Made by a program: the position numbers and the translations under genes. The notes below the pieces were generated by a model. The model made no database searches, was not told the DNA's origin, and saw nothing but the letters and a program-made list of their open reading frames with translations. A stretch of DNA of 64,000 nt, taken from NCBI GenBank assembly GCA_963717125.1, contig CAVQVG010000006.1, positions 496,001 through 560,000 on the forward strand, given 5' to 3'. The DNA is from RYN-230 sp963717125 (GTDB lineage Bacteria > Actinomycetota > Actinomycetes > Streptosporangiales > Streptosporangiaceae). Shown in pieces: positions 16,533 to 25,686 of the stretch. Each line of letters opens with the position of its first letter. Within the stretch, counting starts at the first letter, position 1.

Positions 16533-18050
16533 ATGAGTGTGCGCCGGGTGATGGGCACGGAGACCGAGTACGGCATCTCCGTGCCCGGCCAGCCAGGGGC
16601 GAACGCCATGGTCACGTCGTCCCAGGTGGTCAACGCCTACCAGGCGGCCACCTCGGCGCGGACCCGGCGGGCGCGGTGGGACTTCGAGGAGGAGAACCCG
16701 CTGCGCGACGCCCGTGGGTTCGACCTGGCCCGGGAGTCCGCGGACGCGACCCAGCTCACCGACGAGGATCTCGGCCTCGCCAACGTGATCCTGACCAACG
16801 GGGCGCGGCTGTACGTGGACCACGCCCACCCGGAGTACTCCGCGCCCGAGACGACCAACCCGCTGGACGCGGTGATCTGGGACAAGGCCGGCGAGCGGGT
16901 GATGGCCGAGGCCGCCGCCCGGGCCGCCACCGTGCCGGGCAGCGCGCCGATCCAGCTGTACAAGAACAACACCGACAACAAGGGCGCCTCCTACGGCTGC
17001 CACGAGAACTACCTGATGCGCCGGGCCACCCCGTTCGCCGACATCGTCCGGCATCTCACCCCGTTCTTCGTGTCCCGGCAGGTGGTCTGCGGCGCGGGCC
17101 GGGTCGGGCTGGGCGCGGACGGCCGGGACGACGGGTTCCAGATCAGCCAGCGGGCCGACTTCTTCGAGGTCGAAGTGGGCCTGGAGACCACGCTGAAGCG
17201 GCCCATCATCAACACCAGGGACGAGCCGCACTCCGACCCGGAGAAGTACCGCCGGCTGCACGTCATCATCGGCGACGCCAACATGAGCGAGATCAGCACG
17301 TATCTGAAGCTTGGCACCACGGCGCTGGTTTTGGCCATGATCGAGGACCGGTTCCTCGGCGGCGACCTGTCGGTCGAGTCCCCGGTGGCGGAGCTGCGCA
17401 CGGTCTCGCACGACCCGTCCTGCCGGCATCAGATCACCCTGCGTGACGGCCGGAAGATGACCGCGGTTCAGCTCCAGATGGAGTACCTGGAGCTGGCCCG
17501 GAAGTACACCGAGGACCGGTTCGGCTCGGACGTGGACGAGATGACCACTGACGTGCTGGCGCGCTGGGAATCCGTGCTCACCCGGCTGGCCGAGGACCCG
17601 ATGCAGCTGTCCCGTGAGCTGGACTGGGTGGCCAAGCTCGAACTGCTCGAGGGCTACCGGACCCGGGACGGGCTGGCCTGGGGGCATCCCCGGCTGCAGC
17701 TGGTCGACCTGCAGTACTCCGACGTCCGCCCGGACCGGGGCCTGTACAACCGGCTGGCCGCCCGCGGCCGGATGACCCGGCTGGTGGCCGAGGCCGACGT
17801 GACCCGGGCCATCGAGACCCCACCGGAGGACACCCGGGCCTACTTCCGCGGCCGCTGCCTGCAGCAGTACCCGGAGTCGGTGGCCGCCGCGTCCTGGGAT
17901 TCAGTGATCTTCGACATCCCGGGCCGGGAGTCGCTGCAGCGGGTGCCCACCCTGGAGCCGCTGCGCGGCACCAAAGCCCACGTCGGCGACCTGCTGGACC
18001 GGTGCCGGACCGCGGCTGAGCTGGTCGCGGCGCTGACCGGTCAGGGCTGA
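16533..18050 (+). CDS. dop: Pup deamidase/depupylase Dop
   Basis: A 505-residue carboxylate-amine-ligase-fold enzyme. It converts the C-terminal Gln of Pup to Glu and also removes Pup from substrates. The N-terminal RVMGTETEYGISVPG is the nucleotide-binding glycine/Glu strand, and YVDHAHPEYSAPE holds the catalytic Asp. The insertion around residues 35-55 (SARTRRARWDFEEENP) is the Dop-specific loop absent from PafA. The C-terminal segment ends LLDRCRTAAELVAAL. Substrate Pup is encoded 97 bp downstream and, fittingly, ends in GGQ. Confidence 0.97.
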   Translation: MSVRRVMGTETEYGISVPGQPGANAMVTSSQVVNAYQAATSARTRRARWDFEEENPLRDARGFDLARESADATQLTDEDLGLANVILTNGARLYVDHAHPEYSAPETTNPLDAVIWDKAGERVMAEAAARAATVPGSAPIQLYKNNTDNKGASYGCHENYLMRRATPFADIVRHLTPFFVSRQVVCGAGRVGLGADGRDDGFQISQRADFFEVEVGLETTLKRPIINTRDEPHSDPEKYRRLHVIIGDANMSEISTYLKLGTTALVLAMIEDRFLGGDLSVESPVAELRTVSHDPSCRHQITLRDGRKMTAVQLQMEYLELARKYTEDRFGSDVDEMTTDVLARWESVLTRLAEDPMQLSRELDWVAKLELLEGYRTRDGLAWGHPRLQLVDLQYSDVRPDRGLYNRLAARGRMTRLVAEADVTRAIETPPEDTRAYFRGRCLQQYPESVAAASWDSVIFDIPGRESLQRVPTLEPLRGTKAHVGDLLDRCRTAAELVAALTGQG

Positions 18051-18147
18051 CCTGGCAGGCGATGCCCGATTTAAGGATTGGACTGGGCATCAGCAGGCGA
18101 GGATACGGTTAAGCCGAGGACGACGCTGGATCACGGAGGTTTCTGGC

Positions 18148-18357
18148 ATGGCGACAAAGGACACCGGTGGCCAACGGCAAGCTTCCAGGCGCACCGAGGA
18201 GACCGAGGAGACCGAGGCGCAATCGACGGGCGACGTCAAGGAGCGCCAGGAGAAGCTCGCCGACGACGTGGACGCGATCCTCGACGAGATCGACGAAGTG
18301 CTCGAGGAGAACGCCGAGGAGTTCGTCCGGTCCTACGTGCAGAAGGGCGGCCAGTGA
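18148..18357 (+). CDS. pup: Prokaryotic ubiquitin-like protein Pup
   Basis: A 69-residue, intrinsically disordered tagging protein. The central region DVDAILDEIDEVLEENAEEF forms the helix that docks on the ARC coiled coil. The C-terminus YVQKGGQ ends in Gln, so it must be deamidated by Dop before PafA can ligate it. GGAGG lies 10 nt before the ATG. The N-terminal half is Thr/Glu-rich, with a TEETEETE run. Confidence 0.97.
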   Translation: MATKDTGGQRQASRRTEETEETEAQSTGDVKERQEKLADDVDAILDEIDEVLEENAEEFVRSYVQKGGQ

Positions 18358-18472
18358 GGGCTGCCGCCCGGTTCGCCACAAGCTGACACGGCTCGCCCGC
18401 ACCGGCGGCACGGGCGGTACCGGGCGGCAGTAAGGTCAGGGCAGAGCACCGGACCAACCGGAAGGACGCGGC

Positions 18473-19327
18473 GTGCGCGGCAGTTTCTTCGGCGAGAACT
18501 TCACTTCGATGTGCCTGAACGCGGGCACCTCGTCCTTCGCGGACCTGGTCGCCTCCTGCGCCCCTGACCTGCTGCCCGGGGCGGCCGCGAAGGCGCCGGA
18601 CCCGGCCGCCGCCGGCCAGCTGCCGCACGGCACGACCATCGTCGCGGCCCGGTTCGGCGACGGGGTGGTGATGGCCGGCGACCGGCGGGCCACGGCCGGC
18701 AACATGATCGCCCAGCACGACATCGAGAAGGTGTTCCGCAGCGACGACTTCTCCTGCGTCGGCATCGCCGGGGTGGCCGGGATCGGCCTGGAGCTGGTCC
18801 GGCTGTTCCAGCTGGAACTGGAGCACTACGAGAAGCTCGAGGGGCGCACGCTGTCCCTGGAGGGCAAGGCGAACCGGCTCTCCGCGTTCGTCCGCGGCAA
18901 CCTGAGCGCGGCCATGCAGGGGCTGGTGGTCGTCCCGCTGTTCGCCGGCTTCGACGCGGACACCGCCCAGGGCCGGATCTTCAGCTACGACGCGACGGGG
19001 GGACGCTACGAGGAGCGCCCGTTCCACGCCGTCGGGTCCGGCTCGGTGTTCGCCCGCGGCGCGCTGAAGAAGCTCTACACCGACGGCCTGAGCACCGACG
19101 ATGCCGTGCTGCTGTGCATGCACGCGCTGTACGACGCGGCCGACGACGACTCCGCGACCGGCGGCCCGGACCTGGCCCGGCAGATCTACCCGATCGTCGC
19201 GGTGATCACGGCCGAGGGGTTCCGGCGGCTGTCCGAGACGGAAGCCGGGGAGTACGCCCGGGCCGTGGTGGAGGAGCGGATGAGCTCCCCAGGTGGCCCG
19301 GTCGCGCCGCTGCGCCCGCCTGCCTAA
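18473..19327 (+). CDS. prcB: 20S proteasome beta subunit PrcB
   Basis: A 284-residue precursor of the catalytic subunit. A 53-residue propeptide ends at LPHG and is followed by the N-terminal nucleophile Thr54 in TTIVAARF. The active-site Asp (MAGDRRATAGN) and Lys (IEKVFRSDD) are present. It assembles as two heptameric rings in the core particle. GTG 18473 is preceded by GGAAGGACGCGGC. It ends 43 nt before prcA, the usual beta-then-alpha order. Confidence 0.97.
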   Translation: MRGSFFGENFTSMCLNAGTSSFADLVASCAPDLLPGAAAKAPDPAAAGQLPHGTTIVAARFGDGVVMAGDRRATAGNMIAQHDIEKVFRSDDFSCVGIAGVAGIGLELVRLFQLELEHYEKLEGRTLSLEGKANRLSAFVRGNLSAAMQGLVVVPLFAGFDADTAQGRIFSYDATGGRYEERPFHAVGSGSVFARGALKKLYTDGLSTDDAVLLCMHALYDAADDDSATGGPDLARQIYPIVAVITAEGFRRLSETEAGEYARAVVEERMSSPGGPVAPLRPPA

Positions 19328-19370
19328 CCCGCCCGTCCCAGCCCAGCACACGAGTAGGGGTAAACGCCCG

Positions 19371-20066
19371 GTGACTATGCCGTTCTACGTGTCGCCCGAA
19401 CAGGCGATGAAGGACAAGGCGGACTACGCGCGCAAGGGCATCGCGCGGGGGCGCAGCGGGGTGGTGATCCAGTACGACGCGGGCATCCTGTTCGTCGCGC
19501 CGAACCCGTCCGGGGCCCTGCACAAGATCAGCGAGATCTACGACCGGATCGCGTTCGCCGCGGTCGGCCGGTACAACGAGTTCGAGAACCTGCGCAAGGC
19601 GGGCGTCCGGTACGCGGACATGACCGGCTACCAGTACGACCGGAGCGACGTGACCGCCCGCGGTCTGGCCAACTGGTACGCGCAGGTGCTCGGGTCCATC
19701 TTCACCGAGAGCAACAAGCCCTTCGAGGTGGAGCTCGTGGTGGCCGAGGTGGGCGAGTCACCCGAAGCGGACCAGATCTACCGGATCACGTTCGACGGGT
19801 CGGTGGCTGAGGAGCATGGCTACGTGGCCATGGGCGGGCAGGCCGACCGGGTCGCCGGGGTGATCAAGGACCATTACTCCGACGGGCTGCCCCTGGTCCG
19901 GGCGCTCGGCGCGGCCATCGCCGGGCTGAGCGGGAACGGGGAGGAACTGTCCGCCGGCAGCCTGGAAGTCGGCATCCTGGCCCGGGACCGCGTGCACCGC
20001 ACGTTCCGCCGGCTGACCGGCTCCCGGCTCGAGGTGCTGCTGGACGAGGCCAAGGCGCAGGGCTAG
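19371..20066 (+). CDS. prcA: 20S proteasome alpha subunit PrcA
   Basis: A 231-residue alpha-ring subunit. The gate-forming N-terminus reads MPFYVSPEQAMKDKADYARKG, close to the consensus, and GRSGVVIQYDAGILFVAPNP follows. Alpha subunits have no catalytic Thr; they form the entry gate and the pockets for the ARC tail. GTG 19371 (with GTAGGGG upstream) and ATG 19377 are both possible starts, differing by two residues. The C-terminal tail after the conserved core is very short. Confidence 0.96.
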   Translation: MTMPFYVSPEQAMKDKADYARKGIARGRSGVVIQYDAGILFVAPNPSGALHKISEIYDRIAFAAVGRYNEFENLRKAGVRYADMTGYQYDRSDVTARGLANWYAQVLGSIFTESNKPFEVELVVAEVGESPEADQIYRITFDGSVAEEHGYVAMGGQADRVAGVIKDHYSDGLPLVRALGAAIAGLSGNGEELSAGSLEVGILARDRVHRTFRRLTGSRLEVLLDEAKAQG

Positions 20067-20118
20067 GGACGTTCCGCTGTAATCTCGGGGATGTTACGCA
20101 AGACCCCCTGGAGGATGA

Positions 20119-21582
20119 GTGACAGCGGCAGACCTGGCAGCTACCACGGGCATCGAGGTGCCCACCGGGCTGCTCATCGGCGGCGAGTGGACCAAGGGCG
20201 GCGCCGGTGTGCTCGGCGTCACCGACCCGGCGACCGAGGAGACCATCGCGGAAGTCGCCGACGGCACGGCGGAGGACGCGCTAGAGGCGGTGGCCGCGGC
20301 GCACGCCGCGCTGCCCGGCTGGGCAGCGACTGCGCCCCGGCAGCGGGCCGAGTGCCTGCGCCGGGCCTGGGCGCTGATGACCGAGCGGTCCGAGGCGCTG
20401 GCCCGGCTGATGGTGCTGGAGAACGGCAAGGCGCTGCCGGACGCCCGGGCCGAGGTGGTCTACGCGGCCGAGTTCTTCCGCTGGTACGCGGAGGAGGCGG
20501 TCCGGACCGAGGGCTCGCTGGTCACCGCCCCGGCCGGCGGATACCGGATCATGGTGCAGCACCAGCCGGTCGGGGTCAGCGTGCTGATCACGCCGTGGAA
20601 CTTCCCGGCCGCGATGGCCACCAGGAAGATCGGCCCGGCGCTGGCCGCGGGCTGCAGCGTGGTGCTCAAGCCGGCCAAGGAGACCCCGCTGACCGCGCTC
20701 GCGGTGGCCGACATCCTCGGCGAGGCCGGGGTGCCGGACGGCGTGGTCAACGTGGTGACCACGTCGTCGGCCAGCCGGTTCAGCCAGGCCGTGCTGAGCG
20801 ACCCGCGGGTCCGCAAGCTGTCGTTCACCGGGTCCACCGAGGTCGGCCGGGTGCTGCTGAAGGCGGCCGCCGACCAGGTGATCAACTGCTCCATGGAACT
20901 GGGCGGCAACGCGCCCTTCCTGATCTTCGAGGACGCGGACATCAAGGCCGCGCTGGACGGCGCGTTCCTGGCCAAGATGCGCAACGGCGGCGAGGCGTGC
21001 ACCGCGGCCAACCGGTTCTACGTGCACGAGGCGGTGGCCGACGAGTTCACCGCGGCGTTCGCCGCCCGGCTCGGCGCGCTCAAGGTCGGCCCCGGCCTGG
21101 ACCAGGGCACCGAACTCGGCCCGCTGGTCAATGAGGACACCCGGTCCAAGGTGGCCAGCCTGGTTGACGAGGCGGCCGCGGCGGGCGGCCGGGTGCTCAC
21201 CGGCGGCGCGGTCCCGGACCGGCGCGGCTACTTCTACGCGCCGACCGTGCTGGACAACGTCCCGCCCGGGGCCGGCATCCTCGACCAGGAGATTTTCGGG
21301 CCGGTCGCGCCGGTCGTCCGGTTCAGCTCCGACGAGGAGGCCATCGACTGGGCCAACGACACCGAGTACGGACTGGTCTCCTACGTCTACACCCGCGACC
21401 TGCGCCGTGCGCTGCGGGTGTCGGAAGCGCTGGAAGCCGGCATGGTCGGCATCAACCGCGGTGTGGTGTCCGACCCGGCGGCACCGTTCGGCGGGGTCAA
21501 GCAGTCGGGGATCGGCCGCGAGGGAGGCCATGACGGGCTGCTGGAGTTCACCGAGTCCAAGTACATCGCCGTCGATTGGTGA
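20119..21582 (+). CDS. Succinate-semialdehyde dehydrogenase-like aldehyde dehydrogenase
   Basis: A 487-residue NAD(P)-dependent aldehyde dehydrogenase. The cofactor region is VLITPWNFPAAMATRK and LKPAKETPLTALA, the general base Glu is in MELGGNAPFLIFEDAD, and the catalytic Cys is in GGEACTAANRFYV. These signatures match the GabD/succinate-semialdehyde dehydrogenase branch, which would oxidise succinate semialdehyde to succinate. GTG 20119 has GGAGGATGA directly upstream. Its position between prcA and pafA is not part of the known pupylation pathway and looks like an insertion or a local link to amino-acid turnover. Confidence 0.88.
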   Translation: MTAADLAATTGIEVPTGLLIGGEWTKGGAGVLGVTDPATEETIAEVADGTAEDALEAVAAAHAALPGWAATAPRQRAECLRRAWALMTERSEALARLMVLENGKALPDARAEVVYAAEFFRWYAEEAVRTEGSLVTAPAGGYRIMVQHQPVGVSVLITPWNFPAAMATRKIGPALAAGCSVVLKPAKETPLTALAVADILGEAGVPDGVVNVVTTSSASRFSQAVLSDPRVRKLSFTGSTEVGRVLLKAAADQVINCSMELGGNAPFLIFEDADIKAALDGAFLAKMRNGGEACTAANRFYVHEAVADEFTAAFAARLGALKVGPGLDQGTELGPLVNEDTRSKVASLVDEAAAAGGRVLTGGAVPDRRGYFYAPTVLDNVPPGAGILDQEIFGPVAPVVRFSSDEEAIDWANDTEYGLVSYVYTRDLRRALRVSEALEAGMVGINRGVVSDPAAPFGGVKQSGIGREGGHDGLLEFTESKYIAVDW

Positions 21583-21628
21583 GACCGCCACGGTACCCCT
21601 GCTGGCGCTCGCCGGTCCCCGGGTGACA

Positions 21629-21634
21629 TAGGGT
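21629..21634 (+). promoter_or_regulatory. -10 box TAGGGT for pafA
   Basis: TAGGGT lies 13 nt before the pafA ATG, which predicts a very short 5' leader and a promoter separate from the dehydrogenase gene. Confidence 0.4.
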
Positions 21635-21647
21635 CTGGTGAGCGACC

Positions 21648-23006
21648 ATGGACAGACGAATCTTCGGCCTGGAAAACGAATACGGGGTCACCTGCACCTT
21701 TCGCGGCAGCAGGCGGCTGTCGCCGGACGAGGTAGCCAGGTACCTCTTCCGCCGCGTGGTGTCCTGGGGCAGGAGCAGCAACGTCTTCCTGCGTAACGGC
21801 GCCCGGCTGTACCTCGACGTGGGCAGCCACCCCGAGTACGCCACCCCGGAGTGCGACAACATCCTGGACCTGGTGGTGCACGACAAAGCCGGCGAGCGGA
21901 TCCTGGAAGGCCTGCTGGTGGACGCCGACCGCAGGCTCCGCGAGGAGGGCATCGCCGGGGACATCTACCTGTTCAAGAACAACACCGACTCGGCGGGGAA
22001 CTCCTACGGCTGCCACGAGAACTACCTGGTCGGCCGGCACGGCGAGTTCGGGCGGCTGGCCGACATCCTGATCCCGTTCCTGGTCACCCGGCAGGTGATC
22101 TGCGGCGCCGGCAAGGTGCTGCAGACCCCGCGGGGCGCGGTGTACTGCGTGAGCCAGCGGGCCGAGCACATCTGGGAAGGGGTGTCCTCGGCCACCACGA
22201 GATCCCGGCCGATCATCAACACCCGGGATGAGCCGCACGCGGACGCGGAGCGGTTCCGCCGGCTGCACGTGATCGTCGGCGACTCGAACATGAGCGAGAC
22301 GACCATGCTGCTCAAGGTGGGCGCGACCGACCTGGTGCTGCGCATGGTCGAGGCGGGCACGGTGATGCGCGACCTGACCCTGGAGAACCCGATCCGGGCC
22401 ATCCGGGACGTCAGCCACGACATGACCGGCCGCCGCCGGGTCCGGCTGGCCAACGGCCGGGAGGCCAGCGCGCTGGACATCCAGCGCGAGTACCTGGCCA
22501 AGGCCAAGGACTTCACCGACCGGCGCGGCGCCGACGCGATCACCCAGCGGGTGCTCGACCTGTGGGAACGCACCCTGCTCGCGGTGGACACCGGCAACTT
22601 CAGCCTGGTGGACCGCGAGATCGACTGGATCACCAAGTACCAGCTGATCGAGCGGTACCGGGCCAAGCACGACCTGCCGCTGGCCTCCCCGCGGGTGGCC
22701 CAGCTCGACCTCGCCTACCACGACGTGCACCGCGGCCGCGGCCTGTACTACCTGCTGCAGCGGCGGGGCGCGGTGGCGCGGACGGCCCGGGACATCGACA
22801 TCTTCGAGGCGAAGTCGATCCCGCCGCAGACCACCCGGGCCCGGCTGCGCGGGGAGTTCATCCGGCGCGCCCAGGAACGGCGCCGCGACTTCACCGTGGA
22901 CTGGGTGCATCTCAAGCTGAACGACCAGGCCCAGCGGACCGTGCTGTGCAAGGACCCGTTCCGCAGCGTGGACGAGCGGGTGGAGAAGCTCATCGCCGGC
23001 ATGTGA
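21648..23006 (+). CDS. pafA: Pup-protein ligase PafA
   Basis: A 452-residue ligase that phosphorylates the C-terminal Glu of deamidated Pup and joins it to substrate lysines. RRIFGLENEYGVTC carries the ATP/Mg Glu residues, YLDVGSHPEYATPECD the catalytic Asp, and FKNNTDSAGNSYGCHENYL the conserved substrate loop. Compared with the dop product it lacks the Dop loop after the first strand, which separates the two paralogues. The C-terminal domain (DFTVDWVHLKLND) binds Pup. Confidence 0.97.
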   Translation: MDRRIFGLENEYGVTCTFRGSRRLSPDEVARYLFRRVVSWGRSSNVFLRNGARLYLDVGSHPEYATPECDNILDLVVHDKAGERILEGLLVDADRRLREEGIAGDIYLFKNNTDSAGNSYGCHENYLVGRHGEFGRLADILIPFLVTRQVICGAGKVLQTPRGAVYCVSQRAEHIWEGVSSATTRSRPIINTRDEPHADAERFRRLHVIVGDSNMSETTMLLKVGATDLVLRMVEAGTVMRDLTLENPIRAIRDVSHDMTGRRRVRLANGREASALDIQREYLAKAKDFTDRRGADAITQRVLDLWERTLLAVDTGNFSLVDREIDWITKYQLIERYRAKHDLPLASPRVAQLDLAYHDVHRGRGLYYLLQRRGAVARTARDIDIFEAKSIPPQTTRARLRGEFIRRAQERRRDFTVDWVHLKLNDQAQRTVLCKDPFRSVDERVEKLIAGM

Positions 23007-23099
23007 CACCGTAATGGTCCGGCAACGTAAGCTGCGCGCCGCGCTCTGATGATGCCGGTAGGCTGGCGTGGCTCACTGTCGGAGATGACAAGGTTTCTC

Positions 23100-24056
23100 A
23101 TGCGACGCATTGCCGTGCTGCTTTCCGCCCCGCTGCTGGCCGTGGCCCCGCTGGCCGTAGCCGCCTGCGGGTCGTCCGGTCCTTCGGCCCCCACCGTCTC
23201 GGTGAGTGGCCAGTTCGGTTCGAGCCCGAAGATCACCATTCCGGACCAGTCGGCCAGCAGCAATCTCACAGTCAAGACCCTGATCACGGGCAGCGGCCCG
23301 GTGCTGAACAAGACGGACGCGTTCGTCGGTAACTACGCCGTGTACGTCTGGAGCGGGAAGACGCACAAGCTCGCGCAGAGCACGTTCCAGACCAAGACTC
23401 CCCAGCTGTTCAGCGGCACCCTGCTGCCCGGGCTGGAAACCGCCCTGCAGGGCAAGAAGATGGGCAGCCGGGTGCTGGCCGTCATCCCGCCCAAGGAGGG
23501 CTACGGCAAGACCGGGAACTCCTCGGCCGGGGTCAGCGCAACGGACACCCTGGTCTTCGTCATCGACATGATCAAGGAGTTCCCGAACAACGCCGCCGCG
23601 ACCGGCTCGCAGGTGTCCAACGGTGGCGGCTCGCTGCCCACGGTCACCGCCAAGTCCGGCGCCGCGCCGGTCATCACCATCCCGTCGTCGGCGCACAAGC
23701 CACCGGCCGGCCTGGTGACCAAGACGCTGATCAAGGGCACCGGGCCGGTGGTGGCCAGCGGCCAGACCGTGGTCACCCAGTACGTCGGCGCGATCTGGCG
23801 GACCGGCAAGGTGTTCGACTCGTCCTGGTCCCGCGGTGAGCCGTTCGGCTTCACCATCGGCGCGACGCCCAGCCAGGTCATCACCGGCTGGGACAAGGGC
23901 CTGGTCGGGCAGACCGTGGGCAGCCGGGTGCTGCTGATCGTGCCGTCCGCGGACGGCTACGGCAAGACCGGCAGCTCGCAGGCGGGCATCAAGGGCACCG
24001 ACACGCTCGTGTTCGTGGTGGACATCCTCGGCGCGATCAACCCGACGTCGAGCTGA
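23100..24056 (+). CDS. Two-domain FKBP-type peptidyl-prolyl isomerase lipoprotein
   Basis: A 318-residue exported lipoprotein. The signal peptide MRRIAVLLSAPLLAVAPLAVAAC ends in a VAAC lipobox. Two FKBP domains follow, at about residues 60-165 and 210-315. Both contain VLAVIPPKEGYG/VLLIVPSADGYG and end in TDTLVFVxD. The second keeps KVFDSSWSRGEPFGFTIG and QVITGWDKGLVG, while the first is more degenerate. It probably folds exported proteins. ATG 23100 begins the signal peptide; ATG 23085 would add five residues. An FKBP gene beside pafA is common in actinobacteria. Confidence 0.9.
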   Translation: MRRIAVLLSAPLLAVAPLAVAACGSSGPSAPTVSVSGQFGSSPKITIPDQSASSNLTVKTLITGSGPVLNKTDAFVGNYAVYVWSGKTHKLAQSTFQTKTPQLFSGTLLPGLETALQGKKMGSRVLAVIPPKEGYGKTGNSSAGVSATDTLVFVIDMIKEFPNNAAATGSQVSNGGGSLPTVTAKSGAAPVITIPSSAHKPPAGLVTKTLIKGTGPVVASGQTVVTQYVGAIWRTGKVFDSSWSRGEPFGFTIGATPSQVITGWDKGLVGQTVGSRVLLIVPSADGYGKTGSSQAGIKGTDTLVFVVDILGAINPTSS

Positions 24057-24058
24057 CC

Positions 24059-24508
24059 TCAGTCGTCCTGATCACGCTGGTGTGACCCGACGCGGTCGGG
24101 CAGCCCGTCTAGCATCAGCCCGACCCCGATGCCGACCAGCCAGGCGTCCTTGGCCAGCGGGACGCCTTGCTGGGTCGGCCGGAGGCTGCCCTCCTTGCGC
24201 ATCCCGGGCGTCTTCAGGTACAGGCCGATCAGGCCGCCAGAGAACGCGGTCAGGGCCAGCCCGGCCACGCCAGCCGGCACGACCGGCAGCAGCAGCGCGG
24301 TGCCGACGGCGATCTCCCCGGCCGCGAGCAGCCGGGCGAAGTCCTGCGGCTTCATCTTGCCGAGGAACGGGTAGGTGGCGGCGGCCATGCCATGCAACCG
24401 GGCCGCGGTCTCCTCGTCGGCCGACAGCTTGGTTACGCCCGAGTTCAGGATGAACGCGCCCGTGGCGAGCCGAGGCGGCAGCGTGCGGACAAGCGATGCG
24501 ATGGTCAT
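24059..24508 (-). CDS. DoxX-like small membrane protein
   Basis: 149 residues with about four hydrophobic helices, including LATGAFILNSGVTKL, LLAAGEIAVGTALLLPVVP and VAGLALTAFSGGLIGLYL. The layout and GEIAVGxALLLP motif resemble DoxX/DoxD-like membrane proteins, whose role varies. I chose the ATG at 24508 because TGAGGAAG lies about 8 nt upstream; an ATG at 24550 would add 14 polar residues. It follows the DUF3866 gene on the same strand after 56 nt, and its stop is 2 nt from the stop of the convergent FKBP gene. Confidence 0.7.
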   Translation of the reverse strand: MTIASLVRTLPPRLATGAFILNSGVTKLSADEETAARLHGMAAATYPFLGKMKPQDFARLLAAGEIAVGTALLLPVVPAGVAGLALTAFSGGLIGLYLKTPGMRKEGSLRPTQQGVPLAKDAWLVGIGVGLMLDGLPDRVGSHQRDQDD

Positions 24509-24564
24509 GGTCCGGGCTTCCTCACAACCGGGGGGATGAGACCCGTTCATTGTCTCGCCGCCGG

Positions 24565-25635
24565 TCAGCCAGCCGTGAGCAGGGCGGCGGCATGCCGCCC
24601 GGCGGCCGCCGCGGCCAGGAAATAGGCCATGTCCTGGTCCAGGCCACGGCCCATGGAGGAGAGCGGCACCGGGCAGCCGCGCAGCGCCTCGGCCAGGCCC
24701 GCGACGCCGACCGTGACCAGCTGGTGCCGGGCGGCCAGCACGGCGGCCTGCGTGGCCACCTGCGCGCCGAACGCCCCGGGCAGCGCCGGCAGCACGACGT
24801 CGGCGCTGGCCAGCGCGACCCGGCCGTAGCTGGTCAGGCTGTGATGGGACACCCCGCGATGCCGCTCCCGCGGGTCGGCCTCGCTGATCCGCAGCGCGGC
24901 CACCGGCCGGCCGCCGAGCACCGCGGCCGCGTTGACCGCCTCACCGCAGGCCACGCCGGAAAAGCCCCACCGGGTCCCGGTGCCCAGGTTGCCCGGGCCC
25001 TGGGTGACCACGATCACTTCGGCGCCGAGCACGTGCCGGGCCGCGAGCAGGCCGGTGTGCACGGTGACCGTCTCCAGATCCCCGCCGAACGCCTGTCCGG
25101 TGCTGACGGTGCCGCGCAGCCACCCGGCCGCCCGCAGCCCGGCCACCGTGCGGGAGAACCAGGCGGGCAGCGCCCCGCCGTCCAGCATCACGTACCCGGC
25201 GGCGACTGGGCGGCTGGCCCGCAGCCCGGCCAGCACCGCGGGCAGCGCCGAATGCAGGTCCGCGATCACCACCGGCACCCCGCCGATGTCGTCCGCGGCG
25301 CGCAGCACCTCGTGGTGCGGCGACCCCTGCTCGTCGGCGCCGAGCACGGTGGCCTGCAGCGGCGTGTAGCGCGCCTTGACCAGGTGACCGGGCCCGGCGG
25401 GGTCGGTGGGCAGCCGGTCAGGCTGCGCCACGACCAGGGCATATCCACCGGTGCCGAGGCTGAGAGCGAGCGCGCTGGTGTTCAGCAGCACCCGGTCGCC
25501 CGGCTCGGGACGGCCGGTCAGCTCGGGGTAGGCCAGCGCCCGCAGATTGCCCTCGTCGGTGGTCACGTCCAGTTCCATGGCACCAGTCCACTCGCGGCGG
25601 ACGGCCAAAACTGTGCCACTGCGCCACCTGATCAC
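24565..25635 (-). CDS. DUF3866 family protein
   Basis: A 356-residue protein of the actinobacterial DUF3866 family, with function unknown. Recognisable segments are RVLLNTSALALSLGTGGYALVVA, HLVKARYTPLQ, MLDGGALPAW, VTQGPGNLGTGTRWGFSGVA and HHSLTSYGRVALASADVVLPAL. There is no signal or membrane helix. It starts with GTG at 25635, with TACCCT 6 nt upstream (leaderless). It sits divergently next to pafB. Confidence 0.88.
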   Translation of the reverse strand: MIRWRSGTVLAVRREWTGAMELDVTTDEGNLRALAYPELTGRPEPGDRVLLNTSALALSLGTGGYALVVAQPDRLPTDPAGPGHLVKARYTPLQATVLGADEQGSPHHEVLRAADDIGGVPVVIADLHSALPAVLAGLRASRPVAAGYVMLDGGALPAWFSRTVAGLRAAGWLRGTVSTGQAFGGDLETVTVHTGLLAARHVLGAEVIVVTQGPGNLGTGTRWGFSGVACGEAVNAAAVLGGRPVAALRISEADPRERHRGVSHHSLTSYGRVALASADVVLPALPGAFGAQVATQAAVLAARHQLVTVGVAGLAEALRGCPVPLSSMGRGLDQDMAYFLAAAAAGRHAAALLTAG

Positions 25636-25641
25636 TCCCGC

Positions 25642-25647
25642 AGGGTA
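25642..25647 (-). promoter_or_regulatory. -10 box TACCCT for DUF3866
   Basis: On the minus strand TACCCT is followed by 6 nt and the GTG start. It lies in the 51-bp divergent spacer shared with pafB. Confidence 0.45.
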
Positions 25648-25686
25648 GCGTCATTGTCGACGGGCCGGATTGGGCGAGGAACTGCG

